Below, in pieces: positions 8,433 through 19,479 of a stretch of 64,000 nt of DNA (positions are counted from its first letter, which is position 1; every line of letters begins with the position of its first letter). Source of the stretch: Mesostigma viride. Taxonomy: Eukaryota > Streptophyta > Mesostigmatophyceae > Mesostigmatales > Mesostigmataceae. The notes below the pieces were generated by a model that searched no databases, was not told the origin of the DNA, and was given only the letters and a program-made list of their open reading frames with translations. The translations under genes and the position numbers were made by a program. The stretch lies in the NCBI GenBank assembly GCA_009746045.1, contig RPFO01000744.1:803635-867634 (forward strand), in the 5' to 3' direction.

Positions 8433-10613
8433 TCAGAACAGCAAGCTACGCAGGGACCCCATCACGCCCTGGGCCCCGCCGCTCCCCACCGTTCCCCCAG
8501 CACCCTCCAGGATCTTGCGCACGTCCTTGCCAAGCGCGACGTCTAGCGGCGTCTTTCCCCCCGCATCCGCGGCATTCGCATCCGCCCCCTTGTCCAACAG
8601 CGCCCTCACAAGCTCGGTCGTGCGAGACCCCGCCGAGATAAAACTAATGATGGCCAACGCGCCATGCCCGCTGGCCGCCGCCTTGTGCAACGCGGTCATC
8701 CCGTCCTTGGTCTTAGCCCTGACATCCGCCCCCTTGTCCATCAAGGCCTTGGCGGTCTTCACATGGCCACCCTCGCAGGCAGCGATCAGGGGGGTCATCC
8801 CTGACGAGCTCGTCCCACGGTTGGGCTCCGCCCCCCGACCCAACAGTAGCACGACAATGTCGTAGAAGCCGGCACCCGCAGCCACAAGCAGCGGGGTGAA
8901 CCCGTCCACATCGGCGAGGTTCACGTCTATTTTCGGCGACGCGAGCAAAGCGGTGATGACGAGGCTATCTGGATCCTTGCCGCCGTTGTCACCGCCAGCG
9001 GTGGCGACCTTGTTGCGGATCGCCAGCAGCAGCGGGGTGGGCCCGCTCTTGGCGGTCAGTACGGGGCGGTTGGGATCCGCGCCCGCATCCAAGAGCGCGG
9101 TGACCATTTTCGCAGAGCGCAGCTCTAAGGCAGCATGAAGCGGCGGCGCACTACCATTCTTGCTAGCAATCATGGCAGCACTGTTCCTGCTAGTACCGGT
9201 CTTGCTATCAGTTCCATCGCTTGCAACGTCCTGTGACTCACTAGAAGGATCAGGGCAATCCGCCGTGGCATCGATGTGAATCCCGTCCACTGTGAGCAAC
9301 GCCGCCACGATAGCCTGGTGGTTGCCTCTCACTGCCAGCATAAGCGGCGTCGCGCCAGCCTTGGTGACCTTGTTAGGGTCAACGCCTGGACGCAAGAGCA
9401 GGGAGTTGACTATCTCCAGGGACCCCTTGAAAACGGCAGCATGCAGGGGCGTCCACCCATCCTCGTCCACAACGTTAATAATGTCCAATGTCACCGTAGT
9501 ACTAGCTGCCGTCAAGAGAGCCGTAACGGTCGAGGCATGCCCGTTGCGGGATGCCAGAAGTAAAGCCGTTGCCCCAGAGGCATCCACCGAATTGACATCG
9601 CAGCCATCAAGGGTGAGCAGATGGGTGACAACGTCAGCATGGCCGCCCTTCGCCGCCACATGGAGCGCCGTCCTGCCCTCCCGGTTGACCGCGGTGTTGT
9701 CGGCTCCCTGGCGCAGCAGCTGCATGACCACCTCCAGGTGGCCCTGGGAGGCCGCCAGGTGCAGTGGCGTGTTGCCCTTGGCGTTCATCGCGCCGAGGAA
9801 TCCTTTCCCGCGCAACAGGTGGGAGATGGCGTCCAGGCGGCCGTGGCTGGCCGCTACATGCAGCGGGGTGTCCTTCTTGACGTCTTCCCGGTTCGCCTCC
9901 ACGCCCTCCTGGAGCAGACGTTGGATGATCTGGACATGGCCGCCTTGGGCGGCCGCGTGCATGCACGTCCGTCCGGCGGCGTCTTTCGCTAGAGGGCAAT
10001 CGCCATGCGCGAGGTGCAACGCGAGGAGGCGTTCGAAGGCCCTTGTGTCGCCGGTTTGCGCGGCCACGTGCAAGGAGTCACTTTTTTCGATGGCAGGTTG
10101 GCTGATATTGCCGGCAATTTTGACATAGTCGTCAGACACAGCGGACTTGCCACTTTCGGTGAGACTCTGTATGGCGCTCCGCCTGGCCTGGGAGGCTCCC
10201 GCGCCCTGGTACTCGAGGAGACATTGGACGATCTTGGAATTAGAAGCCAGCCTGGCGACATCTACAGGAGTCCGCCCCCTGCCATCCTTGACGTCGATCG
10301 ACGCACCCTGCTTCAAAAGCTTTCTCACGATGGGCAAGGAGTCGGATCCTGCGGCGGCAATGTGCAATGCGGTCTGCCCATCGTCTGTAGGAGCGCTTAC
10401 CTGCGCCCCGCGCTGCAGCAGGATCTTTACGATGTCCGACGATTCTTTAGTCACCGCGAGATGCAACGCATTAAAACCAGCTGCGTCAGCTGCGTTAATG
10501 TCAATCCCTTTGTCCAACAAATGACGGACAGATTCAGCGTCTCCTTGGAAAGCCGCGTCGTGTAATGGGCCCCTTTTTCTCTGTATGGTTGCCATGGTTC
10601 TTGGCCTGATCAC
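8433..10613 (-). CDS. ankyrin repeat protein, about 18 repeats, single exon
   Basis: This 726-residue protein is almost all ankyrin repeats (I count about 18), with the typical TPLHLAA and GADxNxxD patterns, e.g. GNTPLHLAASQGHLEVVMQL. A short non-repeat stretch near residues 145-175 divides repeats 1-4 from the rest, and a polar insert (CPDPSSESQD..., about residues 455-485) lies between repeats 12 and 13. There is no signal peptide, membrane segment or catalytic domain, so the likely role is as an intracellular protein-binding scaffold with an unknown partner. Two starts are possible: MIRPRTMATIQ at 10613 or MATIQRKRG at 10595. It is intronless while its neighbours are intron-rich, which may point to retrocopying or a different origin. 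Confidence 0.9.
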   Translation of the reverse strand: MIRPRTMATIQRKRGPLHDAAFQGDAESVRHLLDKGIDINAADAAGFNALHLAVTKESSDIVKILLQRGAQVSAPTDDGQTALHIAAAGSDSLPIVRKLLKQGASIDVKDGRGRTPVDVARLASNSKIVQCLLEYQGAGASQARRSAIQSLTESGKSAVSDDYVKIAGNISQPAIEKSDSLHVAAQTGDTRAFERLLALHLAHGDCPLAKDAAGRTCMHAAAQGGHVQIIQRLLQEGVEANREDVKKDTPLHVAASHGRLDAISHLLRGKGFLGAMNAKGNTPLHLAASQGHLEVVMQLLRQGADNTAVNREGRTALHVAAKGGHADVVTHLLTLDGCDVNSVDASGATALLLASRNGHASTVTALLTAASTTVTLDIINVVDEDGWTPLHAAVFKGSLEIVNSLLLRPGVDPNKVTKAGATPLMLAVRGNHQAIVAALLTVDGIHIDATADCPDPSSESQDVASDGTDSKTGTSRNSAAMIASKNGSAPPLHAALELRSAKMVTALLDAGADPNRPVLTAKSGPTPLLLAIRNKVATAGGDNGGKDPDSLVITALLASPKIDVNLADVDGFTPLLVAAGAGFYDIVVLLLGRGAEPNRGTSSSGMTPLIAACEGGHVKTAKALMDKGADVRAKTKDGMTALHKAAASGHGALAIISFISAGSRTTELVRALLDKGADANAADAGGKTPLDVALGKDVRKILEGAGGTVGSGGAQGVMGSLRSLLF

Positions 10614-11028
10614 GGACGACTCGATCTGTTTATTCCCAGTGGACTGACAGGATCGTTGCGTCGCTATAGGCTGTCACGGAATGGCGAGGATGCCCACGGG
10701 AGGCGCGCCCCTGCATGATCAGCCTGCTTCGCGCGCATCATCCATTGATAAGCCAGAGGAACATAAACACATACATTGCATGCAGGCTGCAGAGGCCGGC
10801 GCGGCGCCCTCTGAAATTGGCACGTGGCGCGCACAGGTCACCGTGCCGTCTGCCTTCCCACTGGCCAATGCCCAATTCACTAGAATTGGTGCCTCGGTTT
10901 GATGTATCTCCTGATTGTCGTTGGAGCATTTTCTGACCGGCCTCGGCAGGGCGGGCAGAGCACAGCAGTAATTATTAATTTACCATCATGTTACAATGGG
11001 CTCGCCAGTCGCCATGGGCCATCGTGTA
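10614..11028. other. intergenic region upstream of the ankyrin gene
   Basis: No exon seen. It should hold the promoter of the minus-strand ankyrin gene, but I recognise no specific element. Confidence 0.4.
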
Positions 11029-11430
11029 CTACAGTATCATGCGTACAGTATCATGCATACTGGTCTCCATGTAACGGTAGAACCTATACACCATGGTCCT
11101 GTAGCCCGCGTTGCAGCTGTCAACGACGTACCAGTCCACGTTGCAGTACTCGAAGATGGTCCACCCCCAGATCCATTCCAGCCTGGCGATTCCTAGGGTC
11201 GTGGGTGTCTGTGTGAGGTACGGATACCTGCTGCAGCAAATGCTTCGGACATTCGTTACGACGGTTGTGTCACGGAAATGGTGCGTATAACACTTATCTG
11301 TAACCTTGTCAATCTTGAGGATGTACCCAGATTGCTGAGTCAACAAGCCGTAGCAATTGTTGGAAAACTTTTCAAGGGGATTGCGCATATTTTTTCCAGC
11401 ACATCCTGCCTGGAATACTTCTGATTTCGA
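11029..11430 (-). CDS. possible exon of an unknown cysteine-rich protein
   Basis: The frame is open through SEVFQAGCAGKN, MRNPLEKFSNNCYGLL and on to IWGWTIFEYCNVDWYVVDSC and AGYRTMVYRFYRYMET. It is rich in Cys, Tyr and Trp and has the look of a secreted or extracellular domain rather than noise. I recognise no family and could not fix its splice sites. It may equally be a chance open frame. Confidence 0.25.
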   Translation of the reverse strand, partial: SKSEVFQAGCAGKNMRNPLEKFSNNCYGLLTQQSGYILKIDKVTDKCYTHHFRDTTVVTNVRSICCSRYPYLTQTPTTLGIARLEWIWGWTIFEYCNVDWYVVDSCNAGYRTMVYRFYRYMETSMHDTVRMIL

Positions 11431-11469
11431 TGGTAGGCGACCGGTGACGTACTAGCCGCCGACCCACAT

Positions 11470-13220
11470 CCTCTTACTACTCAATCGTAGTACTACACTT
11501 CGTCGCCGGGATTGCCGTAACAGGCATCGCAGCATCTAGGTCTCGTACGCCCGCCTCACGACTCCTGCGGAGAGAGAAAGATTTCAACGCTATTTGTGAT
11601 ACCGGCAAATCACACAATTTCCTAAGGTGGTCGCCCGATCTGTAGGTAAGTTATATCAACTCGCTTGGACTATCCGTAAATTCTTGGTAATGTGCAGATC
11701 ATAATAATGTATGAGAAGTAGCAGGAGTGAAGGCCAGTATCTCCGAACCATTGGTGCGAATCCACGAATTTGCAGTCTGGATTCTACTGGCTTGCTTTTT
11801 GTGGAAGCTGCCTCAATCTTCTAAAAGGTCGAATCCATGAAGTGCATGCCTTTGGTTGTGCGTGCGATCCACGCCATTCCCCCTGCTGGTAGTTGTGCTG
11901 CCTAAGAAGTCGGTGCATTTTTTGTGAAATAGACACACCCGCACGGTTATTATGCCAATATCATTCTTATGTGTACCGTTGCATGCATGGTGATTGCTGG
12001 AGTAATTTCAAAAGGAAGTGGTAGGGGGCTATGCTTTCATCGAAGCCAGTGTACGCCTGTTTCCCGGTATGCTGACAAACATGTAATACGCTCTCACATG
12101 CTGACAAGTAATACACTCTCACATGCTTACTGCAAGTAATACACTCTCACATCATTGCTTATAAACAAGTATTATTATGCTCTCACATGCTGCTTTCACC
12201 CTTTTTTTTTTTCATGGTATCCTGCAACGCCTCTCACCAGCCCTACTACTCGGCAAGCGAGATAGCATTATCTGACAGGCAAAGAGGTTGAGATGCGGTA
12301 TGGTGTCAGACGCCTTCGCAATGTTTCTCTGTTCCTTGGCAGGTGACGATGCTTTCCTGCTGCGCAATTGTGATCAACCAGGCCTTCCGCGCAGGGACTC
12401 CCATAAACTGGGTTAGCAGCTGCGACTGTGCGGTTGTCCCTCCCAATACATTATTCAACCGTCATGGGTCCCATTTCAAGCCGGAGTGATGAATCGGCTT
12501 TAAATCGATTTCTGACGGGAAATCGGCTGCCAGGCCAATGAGTGATGGACACGGTTTATGGGTTGATGGATGAACACTTTGCAGCCTAGTTTTGTGCTTT
12601 GAGCGTATTCACGTGATAATGCATTATTATATGAAGTTGCACCGTTGCATGCATGTTTGGTGACCCGTTCTTTTGTGTGTGTGGAGCAGAGGTGGCTGCC
12701 ATGGCAGATTCAGTAATGGCATTTTAATCTTGACTTCAGTAGCTCGAGCTGTCCTTGTCGTTGCCGTTACTCATGTAGTGCTAGTATGTCTCGGTAACGA
12801 CGAGCTGTTGGTGCTGTGGGCGCCTCATCTGCATGCGGCCAGTGGAAGGCAGGCAGCTAATCATGTGCCTTGCGGATTGTGCATTATGCAAGCACATGAC
12901 TGTGTTCACAGGAAAACCAGTCATTAGTCCTGAAGCCAAAATAATGTTTGAATGATTAACGAGTTGAGACCTTACTGCATGCCTGCATGTGTGTCGTGTT
13001 GTTAGGGTTTTCTTAACCCAGACTTTTCCAGGCTTAACCGAGGCTTAACCCAGACTTTCTTAAAGGTTGAATGCTGCCTTGCCTGTAGCGTCTGCAGGGG
13101 GTGGATTCCATAGTTCGGTATTGCCTCCATCAAGCTTCCATCAAGAGTACTAGTCCCTCCATCAAGCCATGGTATGACGACCATGTTCTGTGTCCACTAT
13201 ATGCCCTGTATGGAATTCAG
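11470..13220. other. gene-poor stretch with possible plus-strand exons
   Basis: A donor-like CTGTAG|GTAAGT at about 11643 ends an open stretch with SIVVLHFVAGIAVTGIAAS, and an open segment DDAFLLRNCDQPGLPRRD follows an AG at about 12341. Either could be an upstream exon of the membrane protein gene at 14173, but I could not connect them. CTCTCACATGC-type short repeats occur at 12090-12190. Confidence 0.25.
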
Positions 13221-13422
13221 GAGGGGGGGGGGGGGGGGGCGGGAAGGGGGGGGAGGGGGAAGGGGGAAGGGGGGAAGCGGGGGAGGGGGGGCGAGGGGGC
13301 GAGGGGCAAGGGGGCGAGGGGGCAAGGGGGCGAGGGGGCGAGGGGGCGAGGGAGCGAGGGGCGAGGGGGGGGAGGGGGGAGGGGGGGGAGGGGGGAGGGG
13401 GGGGAGGGGGGGGAGGGGAGGA
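13221..13422. repeat. G-rich low-complexity tract
   Basis: About 200 bases of G runs broken by single A or C on the plus strand, with many runs of four or more G. It could form G-quadruplexes. Open frames here are an artefact of composition. Confidence 0.9.
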
Positions 13423-13831
13423 TTCTATTGAGTGTAATAATGTAAATAGCTTTGATTTGCTAAAAGATAGCCTTGTATCGATGTTAGTAAAACGTTTAAT
13501 CAACGGAAGAATTCCACATATTCACAGAACTTCGCTTCTTTTTAAATACCGTAATGGACTGGCGATGCATCCTTGGCCAGTGTAAGCCTGCAATTGCTCT
13601 CTCTAGCAACGATCGGATTGCAGGTTGTTTCCAGATACTATGGCAAATGGCCTGGCGCTACATCCGGCAATTTACCAGCAAACATTTACCTCCTTTGCAC
13701 TGCTGAAAGACTACACATCGATCTTTCTGTGCATTGTACTTTCCATGGACGCATCATATGGGAAGCATGCCAGGAGTGACCGCTAGGGTCGGGCTCCACC
13801 TACATAGAGTACACCGGTAGAATAGCGTGCC

Positions 13832-14034
<203 letters not shown>

Positions 14035-14039
14035 ACAAG

Positions 14040-14096
14040 GGTTAATACTCCGTGATTCCCCGACGGGAGCATGAGTTTAATGAATGAATAAATTGA
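14040..14096 (+). repeat. LINE/SINE 3' end, same family as 8212-8288
   Basis: GGGTTAATACTCCGTGATTCC, then CGACGGGAGCATGAGTTTAATGAATGAATAAATT, matches the 8221-8288 terminus (CTCCGTGACTCCCC..GGAGCACGTGTTTAATTAATGAATG) in layout and much of its sequence. Confidence 0.6.
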
Positions 14097-14172
14097 TGGA
14101 CGCATGTCGAGTTCTTTCTATATTCTTAATAACCCTCTCTTTTGGACTCGCTGTTGTTGCTGTCAACTGCAG

Positions 14173-14239
14173 GATGTCGAGCCCGACTGTGATTTGAACT
14201 TCGGGTGGTATACTTGGGATGATCACAACGACCACAAAG
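14173..14239 (+). CDS. unknown membrane protein, exon 1 of 4 found
   Basis: After acceptor CTGCAG it reads DVEPDCDLNFGWYTWDDHND and ends K G| at donor AAAG|GTAATC (phase 1). It joins the next exon in phase. Acidic and aromatic residues suggest an extramembrane part. Upstream exons, including the start, were not identified. Confidence 0.5.
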
Positions 14240-14379
14240 GTAATCAAGTTGATAGGTCTTCAGGATGACCTGGCCTGTGCTGCGCTATGAGATCGGAGGT
14301 CTGCGCTGCAGTTTGTCTCCTGCGCACCCTGTGCAGTTCTTGTAAAGAGAAGTATCCTGCCATAATCCACAACACCATG

Positions 14380-14600
14380 ACCCCTTCTGCCAAAATCCAC
14401 ACCGCCACAACCTTGTGCCAAAATCCACATCGCCATACCCCCACATGCCAAAATCCACATTGCCACAACCCCTCATGCCAAATCCACAGCAGCATACCCC
14501 CACGTGTCCAAATCCACATAGCCCGCCTTCGCAACACCCATCCACCCTCACACACACATCCACACACGTGCACACCCATGCCCATACATGCACACACATG
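14380..14600 (+). repeat. degenerate tandem repeat and CA-rich tract in an intron
   Basis: CCAAAATCCACATYGCCAYA-type units of about 30 bp recur about five times, and then a CACACATG-rich tract leads to the acceptor at 14618. Confidence 0.7.
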
Positions 14601-14618
14601 CCTACGCTCCACCCACAG

Positions 14619-14714
14619 CGCTGGAGAGCGAGCTGTCAGAGCTGAGTGAGCGCCATGAGGCAGCGTGCGAGGAAGACAGCGCATGGGTGCAGTCCGAGAA
14701 CACGGGGTGCGCCG
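14619..14714 (+). CDS. unknown membrane protein, exon 2 of 4 found
   Basis: The acceptor is CCCACAG at 14618 and the donor is GCCG|GTAGGT at 14715. It codes for ALESELSELSERHEAACEED, a short amphipathic helix or coiled coil, then SAWVQSENTGCA. Both ends are phase 1 and fit the neighbouring exons. Confidence 0.5.
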
Positions 14715-15201
14715 GTAGGTGCCGGCAGTGGCAGTTCGAGCTAGCAAGTGAGGTAGGTGCAGGTGGTGGCAGCCAGAAGCCGATTTACTTGCGATTGGGG
14801 GCACCTAGCAATCGAGGTAAGTGGGGGTTGGACCAACCAGCATTGGAAATAATGCGGGTGCCACTTCTTCCGGTGGGTGTCCATGTCTTGTATTAGTCGG
14901 TAGCAAAGCCAAGCATGTCGCTGGCTGGCTGGCTGGCTGCTTGCCCAGCCCCCTGCAACCTGCAGGGGTCGCACCAGGGATAAGGAGCTTGCTTCAGGCA
15001 GACCTGCGTTGTTATTGCAGTGTTCATTGGGTGGTCGATACCTGCGTCATCTGACAAAATGCTGTTTGGTCAGTCTCGCTGAATTCTAGTTATCACATGG
15101 ATGCACTTTTTCTAATGCTGACAAAGTTATCTCCGCCCACTCGCTGACTCCGGCTGCCCAAGCTTATTGCTGAACGTGGCCTTTTCGTCCTGCCCCTGCA
15201 G

Positions 15202-15311
15202 CATGGCTCAGCCTGGACCACATCGGGTGGGGGGCTCTCCTCATGGGATTTTTCATCGGGGAGCCATCGCTTGTGCTTTTCGCCCTCTTCATGCTTATGT
15301 GGTCCTCCAAG
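15202..15311 (+). CDS. unknown membrane protein, exon 3 of 4 found (membrane segment)
   Basis: After acceptor CCTGCAG it continues in phase as AWLSLDHIGWGALLMGFFIG, then EPSLVLFALFMLMWSSK, and stops at donor AAG|GTATCT (phase 0). These residues make one long or two short hydrophobic segments, so the product is a membrane protein. No family is recognised. Confidence 0.55.
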
Positions 15312-15391
15312 GTATCTCTGCCACCATGCGTCCTTCATGCGTGTGCTGCATGCGTCAGACGGGAGCCATTCTGCCATACTTACTGCTGTAG

Positions 15392-15499
15392 GAAGCACAA
15401 GCACTGTGCATGTCTTTCATTGAAGCGCTTCTGGAGTTTTTTGCAGACTTCCTTTTCTTTTCTCATAGACTATTGAGGGGGTGCTGGATGCCCAACTAG
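15392..15499 (+). CDS. unknown membrane protein, last exon
   Basis: The acceptor is TGCTGTAG at 15391. It continues phase 0 as EAQALCMSFIEALLEFFADF then LFFSHRLLRGCWMPN and stops with TAG at 15497-15499. It is a hydrophobic, amphipathic C-terminus. An alternative last exon starting after GCAG at about 15444 would give only TSFSFLIDY. The chain of four in-phase exons supports a real gene, but its 5' end is missing. Confidence 0.45.
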   Translation, partial: EAQALCMSFIEALLEFFADFLFFSHRLLRGCWMPN

Positions 15500-17082
15500 A
15501 CCATACTTCATCCTTCTTTGTTGGCACTTTTTTCTTGGCTGTCTGCTAGGTTGCCACTCTGCGGATCATTCTTATTTGAGATTTTTATTTCTCCCCTGCC
15601 TGTGGCATCTGTTGGTCGTTCAATGGGCGCCCCCGCAGCATCTGAAACACTGATAATAAGTAGGATAACGCTGTTTTGAGTTCATGGTAATGCCCTGCCC
15701 GGTTGCCTGAGAATGGCATGAGGAGTTCACACTGTTTATCACTGATTGTCTTGCAAATGGATGTGACTACTTACTACGAACGCAGTGTTTCTTGCTGATG
15801 CCTGAGTATGCCTTTGATAGTCACTAAGAACCGCCCCTGTTTTGAAATGGCTTATTTACGGTGTATCCCTTGGTGTATCTGCGATGTATCTGGCTATGAC
15901 AACGTCTGATGAGTGTATGGGTCTTCCCAGGAATAGATTTCCCTACCCAAACTTTATCTTATTCAACTATCGATATACCTAGCGGCCATGAATAATTAGG
16001 CATTGCCTCTTGGTTGTCTCTATTGTTCTACAAGTGGCACTACTTCATATCGTCAAGCATTCTTATTTCTTGGGTGTTGCAATGTCTGCATACTGAGCTT
16101 TACTGGGAATCGCCGGCTCACTGGTGGGATTTGACGGTGCGGGCCTGTGAGGCTGGGCTCACGTTATGCTTATCATACTCTCAGACAGATGTCTAGCTGC
16201 GATCCTTGCTTTGTGCGGTGGCCTCCCCTTGGACGCAGAATTTTGGGACCGCAGACAGTGGAGAGGACAACTCGGAAGATAGCAGTGGAACGGAATAGTA
16301 CTATGACGAATAATGTATGAGGTACGTACTAAACAGGCGCGATGTATATCTCTGTCTATAATGCTAGCATTGAGAGGGGCATCTATTTGTTTCTGTATCT
16401 AACTAGCCTAGTGTATCACTTCAATCAGAACCATGAAATAGGATGACTTGTTATAATTTAGTTGGACTCTGTGGCATTGTTCGCTGCACAGCCGCGCTCT
16501 TGCACCCTGACTGGCCTGTAGTAGCCCACGTAGCAGGAGAAGGCCATGGTTATTTTTCCCGATATGAAAGCCGTTCGATCACTCGCTATCATGCCCCATG
16601 AAGCTGCTCTGTAATAACGGCACATGCTGTGCAGTTGCACAGTTGCGTGGTGTTCAACGCTAGCCAAGCGTCGTCATCCTATTCGTGGCAACCTACTGTA
16701 CAGTCTTGCAGCATGCCACTGAGGCTGATTGCTTTTTGGGCCCATACGGCTGCATTTAAGTGCTAATTCTTGTGTTGTTGTGCCTGTATTTCTGTCCGAG
16801 AAGGAAAGAACTGCCATCTGAGTGCAAAAGAATTCCTTGGTTATTGTTAAGGAACATATACCCTGTGTGATGTCCTCCTCAAGGCTGGTGCTATTGGTGC
16901 AGGCTCGTCCCCCTTGCCGGAAGACAATTTCGGTCACTGAAGTACTCATGATGTGGGGACCCAGGTAAGGATCTAAGGACAGTGGTGAGGTGCACTGGAA
17001 TGGTACCACTTAGGGACCCAGCTGGGAAGACACATCGTCGATAGATTGAGCGAGACTTGTGGCTGCTGGCCTGATAGTAGTT
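15500..17082. other. no gene recognised
   Basis: I see no supported exon or element. An open stretch at 16014-16196 (MSLLFYKWHYFISSS...) is hydrophobic but lacks splice support. Confidence 0.4.
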
Positions 17083-17397
17083 GTTGTCTTGGTGGTGGTG
17101 GTGGTGGTGGCGGCGGAGGAGGAGGAGGAGGAGGAGGAGGAGGAGGCGGCAGCGGCGGCGAGGGAGAGGGAGAGGGAGAGGGAGAGGGAGAGGGAGAGGG
17201 GGAGGGAGAGGGAGAGGGAGAGGGAGAGGGAGAGGGAGAGGGAGAGGGAGAGGGAGAGGGAGAGGGAGAGGGAGAGGGAGAGGGAGAGGGAGAGGGAGAG
17301 GGAGAGGGAGAGGGAGAGGGAGAGGGAGAGGGAGAGGGAGAGGGAGAGGGAGAGGGAGAGGGAGAGGGAGAGGGAGAGGGAGAGGGGGAGGGGGAGG
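17083..17397. repeat. GGN triplet tract and (GGGAGA)n hexanucleotide repeat
   Basis: GGT, GGC and GGA triplets (17083-17160) pass into about 39 GGGAGA units (17161-17397). Long open frames on both strands here are a by-product of the repeat. Confidence 0.95.
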
Positions 17398-17399
17398 GC

Positions 17400-18580
17400 G
17401 AGGACTCAGGGGGATGATGATTGTCACGGAGGTGGTGGCAAATATTCTGCTTGTTCTGTTGTTGATACGTGGTCTAAACGAAAGTGGTGTAGAATAGTCC
17501 ACTTGTCCCTTAATAGTATCCCTCGTTCTCTTGCGGCCCTGCTATCTCAAAAGGAAAATCTGTTACATAGGACGAATCCCTGACCTTCCAATGGAGGTAG
17601 GCATGCAATCGATGAAACACTTTCTCACGGATGGAAGGGCAGATCCATAGTAGCGTGGGTTGTGGGCGCGGAGTTGGGTGGCGGATGTGTCTTTCTATGA
17701 AAACATCAGGGGACTCACACTTGCGTGGGTTTGAAGGGTGGCACACTGGAATTCTGCCATGCAACTTTGCCCTCATGCTTCATGGGCCGGTCCTTCAAAT
17801 TTTAAACAAATGTAGTAGCTCAGTCCCTCCTAATGATATGAAACCTTGGCCTCAGGTTTGCCGGCATTTTTAAAATTCATCATTTGTTCTACAGGAACTT
17901 GCTCTTTGTCGCGCAGCCATCATGTCTCTGTGTTTTGTGTGATAAATCGATACGCTTGAAATGATATGTTAAGGCATGTGCCGAATTTCAAATTCTCATG
18001 ACACATGTGAATGTGGAATCACGTGAGCGTTTGCGTGCGTGCAGACTAGGATCGAAGACTTAAGGAGTTGAATGTCAATGGACAACATCTGACAACAATG
18101 AGCTACAACATCTGAGGGAGGTGGGCCCAGTGGCGGCATGGCAGCCAGGTGGCATGCAGTGAAGCAACCTACTAAATGAGATGCAAGAAAGCACACAAGC
18201 AGGGAGCTGCCAGTCTTGCATGCATGTCAGACTTGTGTGATTACTTAGTTCATTAATCCTAGGGAGAACGGATTCGCGCCTGGGCAGCCTCCCAGCTTAT
18301 ATCAATCTGTGATATGGGGGCCGGGCTGATGACTACCTAGCAAAGGCAAACGGCAGGAGGTTATGCAGGATACAAAGCGCAAGGCGGTGGGGGCGACGCA
18401 TGAGACCAAATCTGCTAACCATGCATAGCGCCTCGATCCAGGCCGGAGTGCCCGCCATCCTGTAAATAGTGGCTCGACAGACACCCATTCCACCACCCTC
18501 TTCATTGAGGAGTTATGCTCAATCTACGTGAATTAATTAATTAGTTAACCTCCTGCCAAGTCGCTTTGGTAGTCAGCTGC
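17400..18580. other. no gene recognised
   Basis: Unique sequence with no exon that I can support. Confidence 0.4.
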
Positions 18581-18582
18581 CC

Positions 18583-18732
18583 CCTTAGCCGGGGAGCTTG
18601 TTCCCCCGGAGCACAAACCCGTTCCTCCTATAGGATAGCACATGCTTGCCCATAGCCTAACCTGTAGCCACTGATATCCGCCAACCTAGCTACACCGCCC
18701 GCATGGGTAGTTTAATGAAATTAAGAATTGCT
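18583..18732 (+). repeat. dispersed repeat related to 7965-8288
   Basis: It shares CCATAGCCTAACCT and GATATCCGCCAACCTAGCT with 7970-8020 and ends in GTAGTTTAATGAAATTAAG, similar to the TTTAATGAATG tails at 8260 and 14075. GCCGGGGAGCTTGTTCCCCC is a possible stem-loop. Confidence 0.5.
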
Positions 18733-18739
18733 CAACAAT

Positions 18740-19250
18740 TTTCCACCCAAAAACGTTAAAATAAACAAAATAAATGTTAATTAACTAACTCCCACCACTG
18801 TGGATTGGAGTAAAGATGTACTTACAAAACAAACAAAGCATTAAAACACTAAATAGTTGGCTCACTTCATACTAAATCTTGGAGGCTCTGGGTGGTTACC
18901 CTGGTGGAAGAAACAAACAATCAGTCTTTAAAAGGAATGTCAAAACTGCGAGTCCCGTGGAGAAATTCAAAGAAGCGCCTCAAGACGAGCGCGCGCGTAG
19001 ACCCGCTACAGAAGTGCAAAATGTGTTGTGGTTTAAACACGGTAGTTTTGGTAAAACACGCAGGCACACTGAGTGGCTACACCGGCCCGGCGTACTCCTC
19101 ACCGCCCGCCTTCCTCAAAATATCTGGTCTGGAAAATGGACTTTCGGCGACTTTGATGCTGCAGCTGGATCGGGCTTGACGAGAGCTGTTGAATGCCGTA
19201 CAGTTGTTAGTCCAGTCTATGGATAAGTAGTACCAGTCTATATGGATCCA
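18740..19250. other. no gene recognised
   Basis: A-rich sequence to about 18860, then unique sequence with short open frames on the plus strand (18879-19226) that show no known motif. It may be the body of the element whose 3' end is at 19255-19315. Confidence 0.35.
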
Positions 19251-19254
19251 GTAC

Positions 19255-19315
19255 ATTATAATACCCCTGTCGGTACACCGGCACGGGAATAAACTCAACT
19301 CAACTGAACTCAACA
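19255..19315 (+). repeat. retroelement 3' end with (CTCAA)n tail
   Basis: ATAATACCCCTGTCGGTACACCGGCACGGGAATAAA is followed by CTCAACTCAACTGAACTCAAC. It closely matches 19424-19476, so the two are the ends of two copies of one family. Confidence 0.6.
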
Positions 19316-19423
19316 GTTACAAGTTAGTCAGTCAGTCAGTCAGTTGTACATATCCCATGCCGCACTTGGGCAGCAGTTGTTAGTAGGGCATACATGTACA
19401 AGGCTCGCCCCACTCCCCTACCT

Positions 19424-19476
19424 TAATAACCCGGTCGGATCACCGGCGTGGGAAAAACTCAACTCAACTCAACAAC
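19424..19476 (+). repeat. second retroelement 3' end with (CTCAA)n tail
   Basis: AATAACCCGGTCGGATCACC, then GGCGTGGGAAAAACTCAACTCAACTCAAC, parallels 19255-19315 in both the inverted CGG/CCG arms and the tail. Confidence 0.6.
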
Positions 19477-19479
19477 TCC

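Noticed and set aside
9292-10128. 278-residue plus-strand frame
   Set aside because: Shadow of the ankyrin gene, with composition dictated by the repeat pattern on the other strand.
13101-13585. Gly-rich protein frames
   Set aside because: Translation of the G-rich tract.
16014-16196. Hydrophobic small protein MSLLFYKWHYF
   Set aside because: No splice or homology support; it lies after the stop of the membrane protein gene.
17046-17583. Gly-Glu and Arg-Glu repeat proteins
   Set aside because: Artefact of the GGGAGA repeat.
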